Positions 31,801 through 45,545 of a DNA stretch of 64,000 nt are shown piece by piece. How positions within the stretch are numbered: position 1 is the stretch's first letter; each line of letters opens with the position of its first letter. Source of the stretch: Neoechinorhynchus agilis (taxonomy: Eukaryota; Acanthocephala); NCBI GenBank assembly GCA_051530055.1, contig CM121342.1, positions 8,246,001 through 8,310,000 of the forward strand. Direction: 5' to 3'. A model generated the notes under the pieces. It had not been told where the DNA came from and did no database searches. It worked only from the letters and a program-made list of their open reading frames with translations. A program made the translations under genes and the position numbers.

Positions 31801-34028
31801 AATTTTCGTATAGTTGAATTTGCTTATGTTGTACAAAATTCGGAGGAATTGATTGTTGGTAATAATATCAAGATGACGCGCACTTTCGAAAACGTTTCTG
31901 CAATAATTACACTTTCGGTGAGAATAATTCGGGTCATTACATATTTTATTTATTCGAAACATTTCGCGAGGTATCCTCGCCTCTTCAGTCATTGCATGTA
32001 AGTTTTTAAATATTCGAGTCACCTACCAGAAATCTACCAGTACGTGTCCTTGTGCTACGACCAGTCCAGCATGCTGCTGTTCGGCGAGTTCCAGGTCAAT
32101 ACATGGATTTGAATCATTTCGGTTAGCGGAGGAACTACACATTTTTGCTAAGTGCCATACAAATGAAAAAAACGAACAAATAACTCTATTCGAACGAGCG
32201 GATAAAATGTCGAATTCCGGATCCTGAATTCGATCTAGCCAACAAGCTATATGACAGTACATTATTTTAGCAACATCGATTCGAAATTGGGTTTCTAAGC
32301 TTGGCACCTTGGTTATATTCAGCCAAAGAAGTGGTAGAGTTCCGTTTTAGATGAGAAAGCAATCATCAGGCGCCCTGCACATGGATTTTTCCCTCAGAAT
32401 GATCTTATGCTTCATGCACTGGACAATCAATGGAAATGTGAATTCAGATATATACGAACGTGAACACTCAGAATCCCCTTCAGAATCATTAAAACATCCA
32501 GCTGAAAGTAAAGAAGTCTGTCGAATCGAAATTCATAAGGATCTTCCTGGTACACAAACGACATAATTTTACATAACGCTGGGAAATCAACATCCTTATC
32601 ATCACCGTTGGCAAATAAAGTTAATCCATGCATCAGCGCACCGGGACCTTTGATCAAACCCTGCTCGGTTCGACCATATTTTACTGCAATGATCGTAGAA
32701 GTTTACAAGGACGAAACAATTCAAATTTGCTTGATTTCTAAATAATAACCCTTCAAACTGTTTGGAGTCATACGAACGAGCGCTACCATGATAACTTGAA
32801 ATGATAAAATCGGAGGACAAAATCTAATTAACTACAAAGTTTTATAGGTCTGCAAATTCAAAAAGTATTAAATCAATACGCTTTAATTTGATAAAAATTT
32901 AGAAGATTAGGACCATGTTAAAAAATTGGCTTACGTATAAATTTTCAAATAAAAATCATCTCTAAATAGTCTGTTAAATTTGGAATAAAGAGCAAATGTC
33001 TAATGTCGATGTGCCATTCGTTTCGTCCTGCAGAGCAATGAAAACTTTGGCTAACTGCTACAGATAGAATACCCGAGTCTTAGATTTCAGAAATACAAGC
33101 TGCTCTCGCCAAGCACTTTTAAATAAAATGAAAACTTGCAAGACTTGAGTAATAAGCATCTATGATATTTATTGCGCCTCACACCATGAAATTTCGTACA
33201 ATTTCAAGAAGGAAATTCTTCAAATTTAAAGGGATTACAACGTGCGTAAAACTCAGTTTCTGAATAAATCGACATTGATTCATTAATAGCTCAATGCCAA
33301 CGAAAAATTTCATATTTATATATAATACCCAAGTTTCTGGCTGAATTCTAAACCGATCGCTTACACGGCTATTTGGCAAGATGATATGATATTATCAAAC
33401 AAAGAATGATCAAAGTAAAATTGAAAAATCGCTTGTGGATTTTTCTAGACTTTCAAATATTTTTGCGCGTAAAGGCGATTAAAGTAAGAATTGTGGTGTG
33501 AATATACTCGCCCGATTAACAGGTATTTTGCTAAGAAATATTTCGGAAAGCGATCAAATAAAGCACTTAGAAGAGGCTTCCTCTTTCAAGATATTTCCAT
33601 ATCTTTCACTCGGGTGGCGATTATGGTTAAGACACTTAAAACTAAATTATCAAAATGAGATGAAATTTAATACCCTTCTCTTTTTTAAGATCATTGCTAT
33701 AAAGGCGCCAATATCAACGTCGCCAATGATTTCACCAATAATTTGTTTTTCACTTTACTTGAACCCCGTACATCATAAATGGCCTCGAGCCGAATGCGTT
33801 TGATGAACTTATAATAAGGACTATCGCGACCTTCGATGACACCTTCTAACCATCTCCAACGAATATTCGAATTGAGGGCATCATAGTATTCCGATAGTAC
33901 GAAGGTTTGGACAAGACGCACATAATGAATAATTCCATTAGTTGGAAAAGCCATTGGTGGCTTTCGCTCGTGGCACTAATTCTCTCCAAATCCTCATTGA
34001 CTTGTCTAACCATCGAAGGAACTATCAA
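31789..34028 (-). CDS. Possible multi-exon gene, product unknown
   Basis: Several minus-strand blocks read like protein but are not continuous. They are near 33700-33950 (IRWRWLEGVIEGRDSPYYKF), 32440-32700 (YGRTEQGLIKGPGALMHGL), 32030-32310 (IDVAKIMYCHIACWLDRI), and 31800-32020, which ends with a CNYC...H pattern. A GTAAAG donor follows YDVRGSS near 33745. I could not place all splice sites and recognise no domain. A decayed gene or element is the alternative; the span is approximate. Confidence 0.3.
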
Positions 34029-34494
34029 AGCTTTATAGATTTGCTTTTACAAACGCCTAAGTGAAAAGCCAAGCGAGAAACAAAAGTGCAACTCACCAAA
34101 ATACGCCGAATAAATGTTTGATGATTGAGTCACGAAGCGAATTTGATTGGGAAAACGATGCTAAGAATAGACTCATGCGATGAGAAATCAAGGGACCCAA
34201 AATTACCGATTAGATGTTGTTTCGATACAGTTGCCCATTATGAAAACGAACAACTTAGAGACAAAATCGAGAAGCCATTATACTTAACCAGTTTTTTCTT
34301 CGTCAGAACCCCACTAATAAACGACTGTATCGTTATTGAACTTGAATTTCTCATTCGTTTCACCTAAACGTAAGTTATTCCAACCAACACTCAAATCACC
34401 CCGAATAAAAAATAATAAACACGTTTTATAGATTAAGAAAAACGATCCATACATGTGCCAGCATCTATCTTTGCCGAAGTTGTCTGGATGTCGG
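34029..34494. other. Intergenic; nothing recognised
   Basis: Contains a short plus-strand frame (34125-34367) without recognisable features. Confidence 0.4.
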
Positions 34495-35483
<989 letters not shown>

Positions 35484-36840
35484 ACAGGAGAGTGACCGAT
35501 TGGGAGTCTTTCCTTGTTCTCTGGTTATTAAGGAAAGATTGGTATTGGGGGAAGAAAGATTTTTGGTAGAGGGTGGTACGAGCCAGGGGGGGGATGAAAA
35601 AGGTTGGGGTTACGAGTGTTTACTAGGGACGAGTATTTAGAGATGAGGGAGGACGTTTTTGGACAAAATGGAGTGGAGGTGGGCGTCGAGGGGAGGGAGT
35701 GAAGTCCTGCATATTCTCGCTGCTCTGTTGTGGAAGGTTTCGAGGGAATGGAGAGCATTGGCGGGAAGGGCGAGGAAGGTGGGGAAATGGGGAGGATGGC
35801 AGAGAGATAAAAGTGGGCAAGGTGTTTAGGGGAAACGCCGAGACACCGGAGGAGTTTGAGGAGGTAAAGACGAGGGTTTGCTTTAGAGAGTGTAAATGAA
35901 ATGTGGGCATCCCATTTAAGGTTTTGTTTGAAAGTCAGGCCCAGTATTCGGAGAGCAGGAGAGTGTTGGATGGGGAGAGGGAGAGGCGCGGGGATAATAT
36001 TGCTTTTGGAAATGTGGGGGACAAGCTCAAAAAATTTGGATAAATTTAGGGAGAGGTTTAGGGTGGAGGGAGCGAGGAAATGAGATGGTTGAGCTCGTCC
36101 ATGGATGTGGAGAAGGAGAGGGAGGGAGATGCGATGGTAATGACTATGAGGTCATCTGCATAAAGAAAATATTTGGTACACGGAGCGAGGGGATGAAGGT
36201 CATTTAGAAAAATGTCAAAGAGGAGAGGGGAAAGTATGGTGTCTTGGGGGACCCCTTTAAATATGGGCAGAGAAGAGGAACAAGAAGTTCCACATTGGAT
36301 ATATTGTTCGCGGTTGGAGAGGAAAGAGGAAATCCAAGCGAGTTGCCAGGTTGGGAGGGCAAAGGAAGCACATCATTGGCGGAGAAGGGAGGGATCTACC
36401 GACTCGAACGTAATGGAAATATCCAGTTGCACGAGACGGTCGGTTTATTCTGGATTGTAATCTAAGCTGCGCACAAGCGTATCGTAGATGCAGAGGAGGG
36501 ATCAGAACAAGAGTAATTGGGACGGAAAGCGAATTGGGAAGGGGAGATGTTTTTGAAGAAGAAGGGAAGTGGGCGGGTTTTAAAAGATTTTTCAAAGATT
36601 TTAGAGAAAGGAGAGAGGATAGAGATGGGACAAAAGGATGTGGGGGAAATCGGCTTATCGTTTTTGGGTATGGGGACGACAGGGCTTCCTTAATACACGA
36701 TGGGAAAGAGCCCAATAGAAAGCTAAGGTTCGTTATGTGCGTTAGAGGATCGATAAGTTCCGGGATGTTGAAGGAAGGGCGGTCAGCTATGTATGACGGA
36801 GTGTTCGGCATAATCACATGCTAGATTCCTATAGATTCGT
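35484..36840 (-). mobile_element. Jockey/CR1-like LINE, RT region, decayed
   Basis: On the minus strand an RT can be followed. LIDPLTHITNLSFLLGSFPS begins near 36760. KGVPQDTILSPLLFDIFLND matches the GxPQGSxLSPLLF motif near 36240-36180. YADD is at 36151-36162, then DLIVITIA. The thumb and 3' part extend toward 35484. Several frameshifts split the reading. GC is higher than in the surrounding DNA. The family resembles the LINE at 56361-57960 (LIDPLIHLINLSFLYGIYPS there). Short overlapping frames on both strands here are shadows of this RT. Confidence 0.8.
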
Positions 36841-37996
36841 CCATTTCTCAAGCCTTATAAGTCTCCAGCCCAGGTAAGCGGCAACGAGCCTAGATGTTTC
36901 AAAAAGGCGTTAATGAACTGTGATTTCTGTTCTGGAGGGCGACCTCTGGAAAAAATACCAGGCTAGAGATTGCCTAAGTTTTCTAAATGGATTGGATTTG
37001 CTTAATACTCAATCCAAAATTACAAGCCCGTCTAGCTTTAGATTTGGCAAATTTTCAAGCTTTCTTCGGTAATATCAGATCTAACAGATTAGCATTGAAC
37101 GCATGTCCTAAAATTCACAGATTGGCCGACATGTCGAACGATCTCACCGTTGGGAAATGATATCCTCTTATTGACCTCTCTAACTACCGTCCATTGGATC
37201 TCCGCGTTCTCCGCGTTCTCCGCGTTTAGGATTTCTAAATGTCTAATTATAGCCCTTTCAATGTCTACGAGAACAGCTCGGGCATTGGCTATCATGTTAA
37301 GAAACTTAATGCCTCCGAATGAGTCTTTCAGACCTCGATATTCTTCTTTCACGATGATCGGACTTGATGTTACTGATTCTTGTCGGTCACGTAAAAGAAG
37401 CAGCTCCGGCGGCCAGACAGCTACGGATAGTACCCTGTCAACACGGAGTCGGTGTGCCGCTCCACTTGGTGATGCGGCAGCGAACGGGAACAACAAAATC
37501 CACCAGTGCAACGGGAAAAAGCGAGGGTGTGGTAGCTCTCGCCGACGACTTGAGCGTCGAAATGAGAGAAACTGTCGCCGAAGGTAACGAAAGCGTCAGT
37601 CGAAGCTCATCACCGTGGTGGGTACGGACTGTTCAGGTGGCGCTGACAGCCGTGAGCCCTTTGGCCCAGCTATTTCAGATAGAAGGTGACTACGAATCGG
37701 ATCCTTTAATTGTAGGAGTCTGCGAGCGCAATGCCGTAGGGGAACCCTAGCCAAATTGGCAAGGGCGTCAGAATGGATCTTGTGTTTTTACAAAAATTGC
37801 GCATAAGAGGCCAGTCAGACACAGACGTAAATCAGGAGGATTTAGGAGGAGGCTGGTCATTATCTTACCTATCTGCGGACAGTTGAGGAAATGGAAACCT
37901 TGCCTCCGAAACTCAGTACTATGCAGTACTATAACTGATCGAATCCTTCGTGTCTGCACAAAGCTTCGGTAGAGAAATCTCTATGTTTTTGGCGAT
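36841..37996. other. Unassigned, possibly 5' part of the RTE-like LINE
   Basis: GC-richer than its left flank, with overlapping short frames on both strands (for example 37089-37511 minus, 37364-37750 plus) that I cannot assign. The last bases before 37997 read on, across the LTR element, into the RTE-like endonuclease (SPTFSSDEEAVQGFYG), so at least the end of this stretch belongs to that LINE. A short CTCCGCGTT triplet repeat lies at 37200-37227. Confidence 0.4.
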
Positions 37997-38001
37997 TATT
38001 C
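37997..38001. repeat. Target-site duplication TATTC, left
   Basis: Matches TATTC at 41846-41850; together they bracket the Ty3/Gypsy element. Confidence 0.85.
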
Positions 38002-38126
38002 TGACGTAATAATTATATGCGACTAATTCGTCGCCATAATTCAGCCGTTTACTAATCCGCTCGCACGTACGCATTCACGCATACCGTTATTTTTCAAGTT
38101 GAATAAAACTGTTTGTGTCCACTACA
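38002..38126 (+). repeat. 5' LTR of the Ty3/Gypsy fossil
   Basis: 125 bp, begins TGACGTAA and ends ACTACA (TG...CA). Its last third (TTTTTCAAGTTGAAT at 38090-38104) is the reverse complement of ATTCAACTTGAAAAA just downstream (38131-38145), so a stem could form across the LTR/internal boundary. Confidence 0.9.
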
Positions 38127-41100
38127 ATTAATTCAACTTGAAAAAATCCCGTCTCATGGAAAGAGTTCTTTGTCCGGAAAAAACTAACGATCGAACCGAC
38201 TGCTCCTTCGTCTGAACGTGAATACAAATATTGGAAGAAAACGTTTGACAATTTCGTAGCTGCATGTGGAAATCAATGTCCAGGCAAACTTCAATGTCTG
38301 ATACGTTTCGTCAGTCCAAACGTATATGAAATGATAGCGGGCTAACCCGATTTTGATAAGGCGATTGCGATCTTGGACAAAGCATACATTAAGGAGGCGA
38401 ATTCAATTTTTTCCAGACATGTGTTGGCTACGTACCAGCAGCAACCATCTCAGTCAATCGACGAGTTCGTCCGAGAATTAAACTGCATAAGCCGAAACCG
38501 TCAGTTAACGGACGTGACCGCTGAGCAATACCGACTGAAACTCATTCGCGATGCTTTTGTTAGTGGGATTTCATCCCCCATAATTCGTCAACGCCTTCTG
38601 GAACATCATGCTCTAAGTTTGACCCAGGCGATCGACATAGCGAAGTCTCTAGATACAGCTCAGCGAAACGCTGAAATTTATGACCGTCAAGCGCCGCCTA
38701 TTGCAGCTTTTGTCGAAGCTCCTCCATCCAGTTCGCACCAGAAGCCTGAAACGGAGGATATGGAAATAGCTGCCGCCATAAAGTCAAAAAGTGCTGGTTT
38801 TGCGGTTTTGATTTGCATCCAAGATCTCGTTGTCCTACCAGAAAGTCTAAGTGTTCGAAATGCGGAAAAATTGGCCATTGGGGTAAAGTATGTTGATCCA
38901 AGCCATTAGAAAAGCAGTCGGAGGACACCTCCGCTACTATGTTTCTATGTGCGAGCGACGAGCTTGCAGATCCAAACAATCGAATGTTCCTTATCGACGT
39001 GGTCATTGAGGGACTACCGTTATCTGCTATGATCGATACAGGTAGTTCGAGCAACTTTATTAGTGATAAGGTTGCCATGAATCTGGGACTAAAAACGATT
39101 GCATCGGAAGATATAGTCAAGTTGCAACAAGTCAACAGATTCGAATCAAAGGCAAATGTCTCGTCGACATTCTTGTGGAAAATCGTACTTATCATGCTGT
39201 CAAATTGAGTGTGTTAGAGGACCTTTGTACGGACGTCATACTCGGTCTAGAATTTCAAAAACTCCACAGAAGCATTCGTTTTGTCTATAATGCTTCCAAA
39301 TATGAATTGACAATCAAGCCCCTATCAGACTGTTGCAACTTGATCAAAGCTGATATGTTGGAAACCCCATTGTTTAACTCGATCCTTCGGAATATTAAGC
39401 CTGTTGTGACCAAATCGCGAATGTTTAGCGTTGAAGACCGTTCGTTTATCGATGGTAAAGTAAAAAGGTTACTTTATGTAGGCGTGATAGAACCTAGTCG
39501 ATATCCGTGGAGATCCCAGATTGTAGTCGTCAAAAACGACTCGAATTCAGGCAAGAAGCGATTAGTTATTTATTATTCGCAGACTATCAATAGATTTACT
39601 TCGTTAGACGCTTACCCATTGCCTAACCTTCACCAGCTTATTAATACCATCGCTCAATACCGCGTATTTTCGACCTTCGACTTAAAAAGTGCGTATCATC
39701 AAATCGGCATACCTGCTTCCGAAAGACGGTACACCGCTTTCGAAGCGAATGGTAATCTTTACCAATTTACGCGTATACATTTTGGCGTTACAAACGGTGT
39801 CGCCGCATTTAAAAGGGCGATGGATAATATGATTAAGGAAGAGAATTTGGAGTGTACGATTTCATATCTAGATAATGTTACTGTAGCAGGTAAATCGCCG
39901 GAGGAACACGACTCGAATGTAAAGTTCTTTATGGAAGCTGTCGAGAAACGGAAGTTGACTTTGAATCATTCCAAAACTATAGCGTCGGTCCAATCTATCA
40001 ATTTAATGGGTTACAACATCTGCAATGGAAAGATTCGGCCCGATCCGGAAAGACTAAGCCCCTTATTTGAAATGCCTATTCCTTCTGATTCAAAAAAGTC
40101 TAGCTAGAGTGCTCGGAATGTTGGCCTATTACTCAAAGTGGATCCAGGACTTTTCGTCGAAAGCTCAAATACTCTATAAATGTAGTAAATTTCCGATGGA
40201 AACCGATGAGATCAGAGTTCTCAAAGCATTGAAGGAAGAGTTGGGAAACGCATCCTTGGGTGTTATCGACGCGGATAGCCCATTCACCGTCGAATGCGAC
40301 GCGTCTGATGTTGCCGTTTCGGCCACACTGAACCAAAACGGAAGACCTGTGGCCTTCATTTCCAGGACGCTCAACAAGTGCGAGATGCGATATCCTGCCG
40401 TCGAAAAGGAGACGATGGCAATCGTCGAAGCTGTCAGAAAGTGGAGACCTCTACTGAATGGGAGACGTTTTCACCTTATTACTGACCAACGATCGGTAGC
40501 TTTTATGATGGGCGGTCCCTGACGAAACAAAATTGAGAACGACAAGATTCTAGGATGGAGGATTAAGCTCTCTGACCTCTGCAATGAAATTCGTTATCGC
40601 CCTAGCAAAGATAATATCGCTGCGGATGCCTTATCGAGGGCGAATGCAACCGACCTGACTGACTTAGAAGAGATTAACAAGCAACTATGCCACCCTGGAG
40701 TCAGTAGGTTACTTCATTTTGTCAGATCGAAGAACTTACCATTCTCTATATCCGAGGTCAGGTCGATATGCTCGAAATGCAGAACGTGCGCTTTTGTGAA
40801 ACCGCAGGTTTACAGACCCTCCGTGGACTCCCAACTGATACAGGCATTAAAGCCGATGGATAGGGTATCGATTGACTTTAAAGGCCCACTTCCGTCCCGT
40901 TCTTCCAACAAGTACTTATTTACGGCAGTCAGACGGTAATTCGATGCCTTACTTCAATCTTTTCACTGTGTGGCACTCCTGGATATGTCCATAGCGATCG
41001 AGGAGCGGCTTTCCTGAGCAGCGAAGTAAGTCAGTTCTTGAGGGCGAACGGAATAGCCAGCAGCCGCACTACTACGTATCATACTACAGGCAACGCTCAG

Positions 41101-41717
41101 GTAGAGCGATTCAATGGCACAATTTGGAGATCCGTGAGCTTAACTATCCATTCACGCGGTTTGCGCATATCGGATTGGGAGGAGGTATTACCTCAAGCCT
41201 TGCACGCCGCTAGGTCTCTAATCGTACGAACAACCAACTCTACCCCCCCCACGACCGATTTTTCAGCTTTGCGAGGCGATCGTCTTATGGCTCGTCACTT
41301 CCGCCCTGGTTCTTGTCTCCAGGTCGAGTATTAGTACGCAATTTCGTGCGAAATAAAACAGAACCGCTAGTGAGAGAAGTTGAATTGATAGAAGCGAATT
41401 CAACACATGCAAGAGTACGATATGAAGATGGTACGGAAAGTTCAGTTTCGACCAAGGACCTTGCCAAACTTCCAGCACCCGATAGCACTAACGGTAATCT
41501 CATCGAGTGCCCAGACGAAGACAGTCGAAGACCGGGTTCCGGTGATCCAAACGATTGCGAAACGAAGGTCCCACTAGAAGACAAAAAACTGTACCACTGA
41601 TTGCCGTACTGTGATATTCCCGAGTCAACCTTCTACGAGTGCCCCGGAACTCCGCAGATCTACACGAATACGACGAAGACCAGAACGATATCGGTGAAAA
41701 TTCTAAGAGGGCGAGAA

Positions 41718-41845
41718 TGACGTAAAAATTATACGGGACTAATTCTTCGTCGCCATAATTCAGCCGCTTACTAATCCGCACGCACGTACGCATTCACGCA
41801 TACCGTTAATTTTCAAGTTGAATAAAACTGTTTGTGTCCACCACA
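41718..41845 (+). repeat. 3' LTR of the Ty3/Gypsy fossil
   Basis: 128 bp, begins TGACGTAA and ends ACCACA, followed directly by the TATTC duplication. Partner of 38002-38126. Confidence 0.9.
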
Positions 41846-43505
41846 TATTCACCGACCTTCTCGTCGGATGAAGAGGCGGTTCAAGGATTTTATGGAAATC
41901 CAGCCGAAGCATTAGATGATGTACCGAACAGAGACACCCTCCTAATAGCCGGTGACTCCAATGCGATTTTACCGCATTCCGAAAGATCGCTATATGTGTT
42001 GAAAGGCGAGAATCGGAACAGCCGGTTGAGGCGCTGGAGCGGCATGATCTCGTGTCTGCTAACACTTTATTCCGGAAGCGTCCATGGCGTTTGGCGACGT
42101 TTATGGGTCAAAAGAATCAGTCCAAACATGCCATGGGAAAAAATCCCAAAAGACGCTTAGCTCAGCTTGACCATATATTGTTGAGACGTAGGGGAAAATG
42201 TCGGGTCAAAAGCGCTGACACATTCACAGTTGATGGGCTGCCAACCGACCACAAGTTGGTGATGTGTCAGTTGAGCAAGAGTGACTCGTTGTTCCGTACG
42301 CCTCAACATCCTCGACATCCGTTCTATGGCGCCTTCGCTAATGAAAATAAGGGGAGAGTTTGATATCGAACTAGAGAATCAACTGGTCAAACGCATTTAA
42401 CAATGATCCCCAAGAAATGCTGCTCGACAAAGGTGGAGGACTACAGAGGTATATCCTTGATGTCCAACACGTCAAAACTTTTCAGCGGCATTTTGAGACG
42501 CCGCATTCAGACAATCCTCGAACCGTTTCTAAGAATTGAACAGGACGGCTTCAGGAAAGGTCGAGGCACCCCAGAACACATATTGGCTTTGAGGAGGATC
42601 CCCGAGGAGGCACGAATTCATCAAACGGATGTGACGCTGGTATTTGTTGATTTCCGTCTAGCTTTCGATTCGGTAAATCGAACGATGATTGGCGGTATCT
42701 TAAAGGAGTATGGAGTGCCGCCGATCATTTGTCACATCCGTTGTGACATTACTAATAGCACAAGGTCCGCCGTCAAGACAGCCAACGGTTTGACAATACT
42801 TTTCCACCACTTCAAGTGTTTTGCAGGGCGACACATTGGCTCCTTTCCTCTTCATCTTGGTGCTTGATTGGGTAATGAGATGGGCACTACCAAATGATGA
42901 AGATGGATTTCTTCTGTTGAGGAAAGGAGGTTGCAGGTATCCTGAGATACGCGCCTCCTACATAGCATATGCCGACGACATCGTATTGATGTCCTCCACA
43001 GTCGAAAGAGCTCAACGCATGCTAAATAGACTATGCGAGAGGGCGAGTATGATTGGTCTGACCATCAACTCGAAAAAGACGGAATTCTTGACGATTCCGC
43101 ATGTCGCGCATACAGTCTCTGGCGAAGGGCCGAATGGCGTTGGGCAATTAAAACAGATAGAGCATTATGTCTATCCGGGAGCTGTCGTTCCTGAGGTGAG
43201 TGCGGATGTCAGCCGACGGAGAGCTATAGCTTGGAGAGCAATGAGGCAACTTAAACCACTGTTTGACAGTGAGTCTTTGCCAGATAAACTCCGTTCGCAG
43301 CTGTTCAGGACTCTAATTGAGAGCATTCTCTACTACAATGCAGAGACCTGGACACTGTCACCAACGGCGACGAGGCAGTTGGACCAAAATCATTGATCTC
43401 TCTTACGTGCGGCGTTAAGAGAGCCGGGGCAATATAATTCGGTCGGAGGCATCTTGCCCACAGGTCGTGCAACAGTTCCTTTTCTGGAAGCCAACGACAT
43501 TGTAT
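41846..43505 (+). mobile_element. RTE-like LINE, endonuclease and RT, decayed
   Basis: The endonuclease C-terminal half is readable: DEEAVQGFYG, LLIAGDSNA, then RRLAQLDHILLRRRGK and GLPTDHKLVMCQL. The RT follows: VEDYRGISLMSNTSKLFSGI, EQDGFRKGRGTPEHILALRR, VDFRLAFDSVNRTM, QGDTLAPFLFILVLDWV, YADDIVLMSS, and a C-terminal ETWTLSPTATRQLD. This motif set is typical of the RTE clade. The frame is broken in several places (near 42160, 42360 and 42820 among others). The 5' part lies left of the LTR element. The copy is truncated and old. Confidence 0.85.
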
Positions 43506-43684
43506 CGTAAAGGCAAAGGGAACTGTCGTACATAAGATGACCTGATGTTAAGAGACGCGAATTGCCCGCATAACAGGACTGCTGTCGTATATTTTAGATC
43601 CCTTGCGGAGTCTAATTCTATCTGACGGGCTTATAGCTACGATGCAACGTAGGAAAGTACCGCTGCGTACATAGTTCATAGGGA
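43506..43684. other. Junction between RTE-like LINE and PLE
   Basis: No clear assignment; short frames on both strands only. Confidence 0.4.
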
Positions 43685-44295
43685 GATTGAAGGCGCACGC
43701 ATGTGCAGAATATAGAATGATTTCTGCTGATGTCAAGTTCCCATTCACTAAAGTGCCATTGGACTCAGCAACCAGGATTGCCATTCCAATACTTCAACGC
43801 AATGTAGAAGGCTGGAACTTAGCTGAATCCGAATGGAAAAAAACCCCTTACACATGTGCACGAGGAATACGAATTTTAGCTTCGAAGGCTAGAGCTATGA
43901 TCAGGTAGATGGGCTGTCCATGGGGAGTCCATTTGTCCCAATTCTAGCCGAATTGTTGATGCGCGATTGGGAGGCTAAGGACGTTTCAAGCTTACCGGGT
44001 GTGAAATTCTGGCAGAGATACGTTGATGATACTTTTATCTTAATCGCTGAAATCACAGAACCAAAAAAGTTTTCTCACATGCTGAATTCCAAGCACAGCA
44101 ACATCCAATGGCCACCGTGGACTCGGAGAATCATAATGCGATCCTTTTTTGGACGTTTCGATAATGCGTAAAGGAGTAGAATTTGAGACCACTGTGTATA
44201 CCGAAAGATTGGTATACCGACTGACATTGTACCTTTCATTACAATGGCATTAATTCAAAATAAAATAGCTAAGATTAAGTCGCTATTTGACCGGG

Positions 44296-44425
44296 TGTGA
44301 TATTGAGCGTCACAATCGACCGATCGATAGTGGCTGTTTCAAGTGTGCGCACGTTCGTTTTGTTATTTCGTTTCGTTGACTGAATAAAAATTAGTTCAGG
44401 TCTAGTTCAGGCGTATATTATAACA
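44296..44425. mobile_element. Solo LTR fossil inside the PLE
   Basis: 130 bp starting TGTGATATT and ending TATAACA, flanked exactly by CCGGG at 44291-44295 and 44426-44430. TG...CA ends, LTR-like length and a 5-bp target duplication fit a solo LTR left after recombination. The sequence differs from the LTRs at 38002 and 41718, so it is another family. Orientation is uncertain; AATAAA near the right end suggests plus. Confidence 0.75.
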
Positions 44426-45074
44426 CCGGGCCTATAACTATTGCTCAAACCAAGACTCACTCAGCGAGGAACTTGAATTTCTGTGGAGCATACTGAAAGG
44501 AAAGGGCTATCCAATCTACATGATAAGAAGAGCAAGTTGCAGGGCCCTCCATGCAAAGAAAACTATGTGCCAGAAGCCAAAACAAAAAGCTTTAATATAA
44601 GCACCATTCGTCGAGTTCTTCACTGCAATTACCAGCTTGATCAAAGGAGGCGCGTGAAAAGACGTGGAGTGTTGTATCTACATTAAGAGAAGTAAACTAA
44701 TTAAGTTTCATGGCGAAGAAACGTGAAGAACATCAAGGCAAAGGAGTGGTGTACAAAATTAGTTGCACCGAATGTGAAAAGTCATATGTGGGTCAAACCA
44801 ACAATTTACAAAGAAGAATTAAAGAACACAAATATGCGCTCATGGGAGAGGTACCGATGCCAGTTCCGCAATACTCAACCATTTCGCACAACAAGGCCAC
44901 TTAATGGACATTGGCAACGCTACCATTTTGGCATGCAGTGAAACAAAATGGTACCGTGTGATTATGGAGGCAATATTCATCCGCCAAGTGAAAACAGTTG
45001 AAGGGAATAAAGCGGACTTAAGGCTCAATCTTAGGACAGTGAATATTGATCCATTCCCCATGTAATTTTTGGAC

Positions 45075-45107
45075 CTTGATAAAGGCACAAGACTGTGCCG
45101 AAATATC
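45075..45107 (+). ncRNA. Hammerhead-like core at PLE 3' end
   Basis: CTTGATAAA, then hairpin GGCAC-AAGACT-GTGCC, then GAAATATCGG. The position just after the GIY-YIG domain matches where PLEs are known to carry hammerhead motifs. The first box is off the CUGANGA consensus, so cleavage activity is doubtful. It aligns with the 139-bp satellite unit. Confidence 0.5.
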
Positions 45108-45110
45108 GGA

Positions 45111-45545
45111 TTTTAAATATAAAATACTTTTAATTTCTGCGCTAAAAAACAACTCAATGTTTACTTTATCGATTTTTAAACGCCATGTATTTTTCGAGTA
45201 TCGATTTTTTAATACAGTTAAAATTGCAAATGGATTACGGCAGGATGATAACGACAGTATTTCAATTCAATGCAGCTACAGAAAATCCCTAAAAAGCAGC
45301 GCTTGGGAAAAACGAAGAAACGTTTAGGAAAATTTGATTTATAACTAAAATCCAAAACAATTTAAGGTTTGACACAGGGGAGTTTGATTTCAACTACTCG
45401 GCAGCACAACTCTCGCGATAAATTCTCTTACAACTGAGAGATGTTATTGTTTAGGTCGCTTGTCGACAACCGAGGGAGATCGCTAAAGACGAATATATTT
45501 CGATTGATTGAATCTGTCATTGCCAATTCAATTGTTTCGCAAGTC
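45111..45545. other. PLE tail and spacer
   Basis: Positions 45111-45215 still align with the satellite unit (AACAACTCAATGTTTA, GTATTTTTCGAGTAT). Beyond that nothing recognisable. Confidence 0.5.

Larger units (their letters stand above)
38002..41845 (+). mobile_element. Ty3/Gypsy LTR retroelement fossil
   Basis: About 3.8 kb with ~125-bp LTRs at both ends and a 5-bp target duplication (TATTC). Parts in order: gag-like region about 38200-38900, aspartic protease about 38940-39200, reverse transcriptase about 39400-40030, RNase H about 40070-40520, integrase about 40650-41300. That order is diagnostic of Ty3/Gypsy. It is broken, with roughly half a dozen disruptions. The two LTRs differ at about 6% of positions plus one small indel, so the insertion is not recent. 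It lies inside the endonuclease region of an RTE-like LINE. No envelope gene seen. Confidence 0.9.
43685..45110 (+). mobile_element. Penelope-like element, RT and GIY-YIG, decayed
   Basis: RT parts: ISADVKFPFTKVPLDSATRI (43725-43790), MGSPFVPILAELLMRDWEA (43920 on), and FWQRYVDDTFILI with the YVDD site (about 44010). After a solo LTR at 44296-44425 the linker continues. The GIY-YIG endonuclease then reads GVVYKISCTECEKSYVGQTN followed by NLQRRIKEHK (about 44735-44850), with a frameshift before its end near 45060. The RT N-terminus is missing and several frameshifts are present. RT joined to GIY-YIG in this order is diagnostic of Penelope-like retroelements. The 3' tail carries a hammerhead-like core at 45075-45107. 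Confidence 0.88.

Noticed and set aside
35528-36824. Multiple overlapping plus- and minus-strand frames
   Set aside because: Shadows of the GC-richer LINE RT on the minus strand.
41800-43505. RT of the Ty3/Gypsy element extending past its 3' LTR
   Set aside because: The LTR and target duplication end at 41850. The RT to the right has non-LTR (RTE-like) motifs and belongs to the host LINE.
44710-45060. Host GIY-YIG nuclease gene
   Set aside because: It sits directly after PLE RT remnants and before a PLE-type 3' end, so it is the retroelement's endonuclease.
45046-45327. 93-codon frame as a gene
   Set aside because: It overlaps the PLE 3' tail and its hammerhead-like core; no domain and poor composition.
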